From contig JAIXZQ010000386.1 of assembly GCA_027489475.1 (NCBI GenBank), positions 1-7,732 on the forward strand: DNA of 7,732 nt, written 5' to 3'. Below, piece by piece: positions 5,697 through 7,732 of the stretch (positions within the stretch are counted from its first letter, which is position 1; each line of letters starts with the position of its first letter). Both the position numbers and the translations under genes were made by a program. The DNA comes from Methylophilus sp. (lineage in GTDB: Bacteria > Pseudomonadota > Gammaproteobacteria > Burkholderiales > Methylophilaceae). The notes beneath the pieces are model-generated. The model saw nothing but the letters and a program-made list of their open reading frames with translations. It made no database searches and was not told the DNA's origin.

Positions 5697-7607
5697 TTAC
5701 TGGCCACGCATAAACATCTTGTCCAAATCATGCACACTGACTTGAAACCAGGTTGGCCGACCGTGATTACACTGGCCGCTACGCTCGGTTTGCTCCATAT
5801 CGCGCAGCAAAGCATTCATCTCAGGCAGGGTCAGTTGACGATTAGCACGTACCGCAGCATGACAGGCCATGGTGGCCAGCACTTCGTTGTTGCGTTCTTG
5901 CAACACTCGGCTGGCGCCATAGGCTTGAATATCCCTTAATACCGCACGCGCCAGCATAACGGCGTCTGCTTCTTGCAACAAACTGGGCAGCGCGCGAATG
6001 GCAATCGTCGTGGGCGACAGGGTTGCCATCTCAAAGCCGAGTTGCAAAAGCGTATCACTGCCATTCAAGCTATTAAGGATGGCGACTTCACTCTTTTCGG
6101 CATAAAAACTCATGGGGATCAGCAATGGTTGCGAGGTGATAGATTGCGCAGTCATGGCTTGTTTTAGCCGTTCATACATAATGCGCTCATGCGCCGCATG
6201 CATATCTACCACCACAAGACCTTGTTTGTTTTGCGCCAAGATATACACGCCATGCAATTGCCCTAAGGCAAACCCCAGCGGGAAAGCATCTGCCGTATCG
6301 TTTTGCAGTTCTGTGGTCTCTGTGGCCTCTATGGTCAATGACTGATTGCTGTCGGCCACACTGGCAGCCCCTGGTCCCCATACAGACGCAGCTTGCGCAG
6401 CATCATGCTGTTCTGTATGGCCGCGTAACTCACCATACATCTGCTGATAAAACTGCTGTGCGCTGGCTGGCGCTGGCGACTGAGCGCGTTCTAAGCCTGG
6501 CCAAGGGCTTGGACGTTGCTGTAACGGCATCTCAACCTGATCGCGCGGCATGGCCAGCGTCTGACCCGCGGGTCTAAACGGGTTAAACGGTGCTTGCATC
6601 GGCTGGCTGGCTTGTATCTCGGCCGATGTTTTGCCCAACGCCTTGTGCAGGCTGTGAAAAATAAAGCGATGTACCGCCTGCGACTCTCTAAAACGCACCT
6701 CGGTTTTGGCCGGATGCACATTCACATCGACCAAGCTGGGGTCCAGCTCTAAAAACAGCACAAAAGCCGGATGCTTATCGCCATGCAAAACATCCTGATA
6801 AGCCTGTTTAATCGCATGTGAAATCAGCTTATCACGCACAAAGCGGCCATTGACAAACACATATTGGCTATCACGACTATGCCGCTGATAAGTCGGTGAG
6901 GCCGTCATACCCCATAACCGCAGGCCGCCACTCGCCTCCTCTAGCCATATGCTTTGTGCCGCAAACTCGGCGCCTAAGAGTTCACTGATGCGTTGCTCTG
7001 GCGTATGCACAGCCAGCCGTTGTACTGCCTTGCCGTTATGCTGTAACAAAAAGCCGATCTCTGGACGTGACAGCGCAATGCGGGTAAACGCCTCTTCGCA
7101 ATGGTTAAACTCCGTCTGCTCAGTTTTGAGAAACTTGCGCCGGGCTGGCGTATTAAAATACAAATCATGCACTTCAACGATGGTGCCTGCATCCAGTGCT
7201 GCTGGCGTCACGGTCGGTGCTTGCGTGCCTTCAACTGCGATTTGCCAGGCATGGCTGGCGGTTTGTTGACGACTGGTGAGGACAGTGCGTGAAATGGAGG
7301 CAATACTGGCCAAGGCTTCACCGCGAAAACCCAGACTGCCGACCTGCTCTAAATCTTCTAGGCTCTGAATCTTGCTGGTGGCATGACGCGTAAGCGCTAA
7401 CGCCAAGTCGTCTTTCGCAATGCCTTGCCCATTGTCACTCACTTTGAGCAGCTTCATGCCACCCTGTTGCAAGGCCACCTGAATCTGGCTGCTACCGGCA
7501 TCTACGCTATTTTCGAGCAGCTCTTTCAAAGCAGATGCCGGGCGTTCTACCACCTCACCGGCGGCTATTTGCGAAATCAGTTGGTCAGGCAGCAGATGTA
7601 TTTTCAT
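5697..7607 (-). CDS. mutL: DNA mismatch repair protein MutL
   Basis: MutL links MutS mismatch recognition to strand incision. The 636-residue protein is complete. The N-terminal GHKL ATPase shows IAAGEVVERPAS (14-25), KELLENSVDAG with catalytic E29 and Mg-binding N33, DNGQGI (58-63), TRHATSKI (73-80) and GFRGEALASI (93-102). VNVHPAKTEVRF (295-306) marks the transducer domain. A Pro/Gln/Ala-rich linker spans about 335-440. The C-terminal dimerisation domain carries DMHAAHERIMYE (468-479), a form of the DQHA(X)2E(X)4E nuclease motif, with supporting ACHAAVR (581-587) and CNHGRPT (613-619), and the beta-clamp motif QPLLIP (493-498). It should therefore nick DNA itself, unlike E. coli MutL, which lacks the nuclease motif. 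The start matches the family N-terminus, although no Shine-Dalgarno is visible. Its base composition is clearly more GC-rich than the tps genes. Confidence 0.98.
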   Translation of the reverse strand: MKIHLLPDQLISQIAAGEVVERPASALKELLENSVDAGSSQIQVALQQGGMKLLKVSDNGQGIAKDDLALALTRHATSKIQSLEDLEQVGSLGFRGEALASIASISRTVLTSRQQTASHAWQIAVEGTQAPTVTPAALDAGTIVEVHDLYFNTPARRKFLKTEQTEFNHCEEAFTRIALSRPEIGFLLQHNGKAVQRLAVHTPEQRISELLGAEFAAQSIWLEEASGGLRLWGMTASPTYQRHSRDSQYVFVNGRFVRDKLISHAIKQAYQDVLHGDKHPAFVLFLELDPSLVDVNVHPAKTEVRFRESQAVHRFIFHSLHKALGKTSAEIQASQPMQAPFNPFRPAGQTLAMPRDQVEMPLQQRPSPWPGLERAQSPAPASAQQFYQQMYGELRGHTEQHDAAQAASVWGPGAASVADSNQSLTIEATETTELQNDTADAFPLGFALGQLHGVYILAQNKQGLVVVDMHAAHERIMYERLKQAMTAQSITSQPLLIPMSFYAEKSEVAILNSLNGSDTLLQLGFEMATLSPTTIAIRALPSLLQEADAVMLARAVLRDIQAYGASRVLQERNNEVLATMACHAAVRANRQLTLPEMNALLRDMEQTERSGQCNHGRPTWFQVSVHDLDKMFMRGQ

Positions 7608-7635
7608 GACAGCATTTTAACCGTTTTGCTAGAAT
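7606..7635 (+). promoter_or_regulatory. Candidate extended -10 promoter for the divergent gene at 7642
   Basis: ATGACA (7606-7611, 4/6 match to -35) is followed by an 18-bp spacer and TAGAAT (7630-7635, 5/6 match to -10). TGC directly before the -10 gives an extended -10 element. The predicted start falls at about 7642, the A of the ATG, which would make a leaderless or nearly leaderless mRNA. The -35 overlaps the first base pairs of mutL. Confidence 0.45.
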
Positions 7636-7641
7636 GCCTGC

Positions 7642-7732
7642 ATGTCTGTTACGGCCTTTCATCGCTATTTATCGCGCTTTCACTTGGCCCGCCAATTAGG
7701 ACGACAGCATCATTTCTATCTAGGGCCCACCA
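7642..7732 (+). CDS. N-terminal fragment of a divergent gene, possibly a P-loop ATPase or helicase
   Basis: A plus-strand frame opens at ATG 7642 and stays open to the window edge (30 codons). A TAG at 7630-7632 closes the frame upstream, so this is the only ATG start. The peptide begins MSVTAFHRYLSRFHLARQ and ends HHFYLGPT. The last residues, a short hydrophobic strand followed by GPT, look like the start of a Walker A loop such as GPTNSGKT (Suv3-like helicases) or GPTASGKT (MiaA, a frequent mutL neighbour). The basic, helical 20 residues before it fit a helicase better than MiaA, whose P-loop usually lies nearer the N-terminus. The deciding residues are outside the window. No ribosome binding site is visible. 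Confidence 0.5.
   Translation, partial: MSVTAFHRYLSRFHLARQLGRQHHFYLGPT

Noticed and set aside
6112..6721. Several open frames overlapping mutL on both strands
   Set aside because: They overlap conserved MutL domains and linker in other frames and have no recognisable features or ribosome binding sites.

Overview
The window is read mainly on the minus strand and carries a complete two-partner secretion (TPS, type Vb) locus beside the housekeeping gene mutL. Gram-negative origin is certain: there is an outer-membrane TpsB pore, an ESPR-type long signal peptide and a proteobacterial MutL. The MutL type (beta-clamp motif QPLLIP plus the nuclease motif DMHAAHERIMYE) and the general style suggest a beta- or gamma-proteobacterium. 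A betaproteobacterium is my guess, but I cannot name the genus.

Layout from right to left, in the direction of transcription: (1) 7642-7732, on the plus strand, is the first 30 codons of a divergent gene that stops at the edge just inside what looks like a P-loop. (2) 5697-7607 is mutL, complete. (3) 5442-5696 is a very AT-rich gap with a perfect 22-bp palindrome. (4) 3747-5441 is tpsB, a complete FhaC/ShlB-type transporter. (5) 3515-3746 is a gap holding a strong Rho-independent terminator and a separate candidate promoter. (6) 1-3514 is a 1171-codon open frame without a stop that leaves the window at base 1. It is the 5' part of tpsA, a very large secreted adhesin-like protein.

TpsB should thread TpsA through the outer membrane, recognising its N-terminal TPS domain. 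The mature TpsA would then fold as a right-handed beta-helix on the cell surface. The terminator between the genes suggests that the pore and its much larger cargo are transcribed separately.

The most interesting part lies in tpsA at 461-1621. Here 19-residue beta-helix rungs recur at residues 663, 781, 901 and 1019, a period of 118, 120 and 118 residues. They are separated by three glycine-rich inserts of 99, 101 and 99 residues, and a shorter 31-residue insert precedes them. Each long insert has two equal arms of about 15 Gly-X-Y or Gly-Gly-X triplets, broken at the exact midpoint by a short S/R/N/D-rich tip. This looks like three glycine-helix hairpins (polyglycine-II or collagen-like) growing from the same edge of successive rungs. 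The reading is inferred from sequence geometry, but the geometry itself is directly visible.
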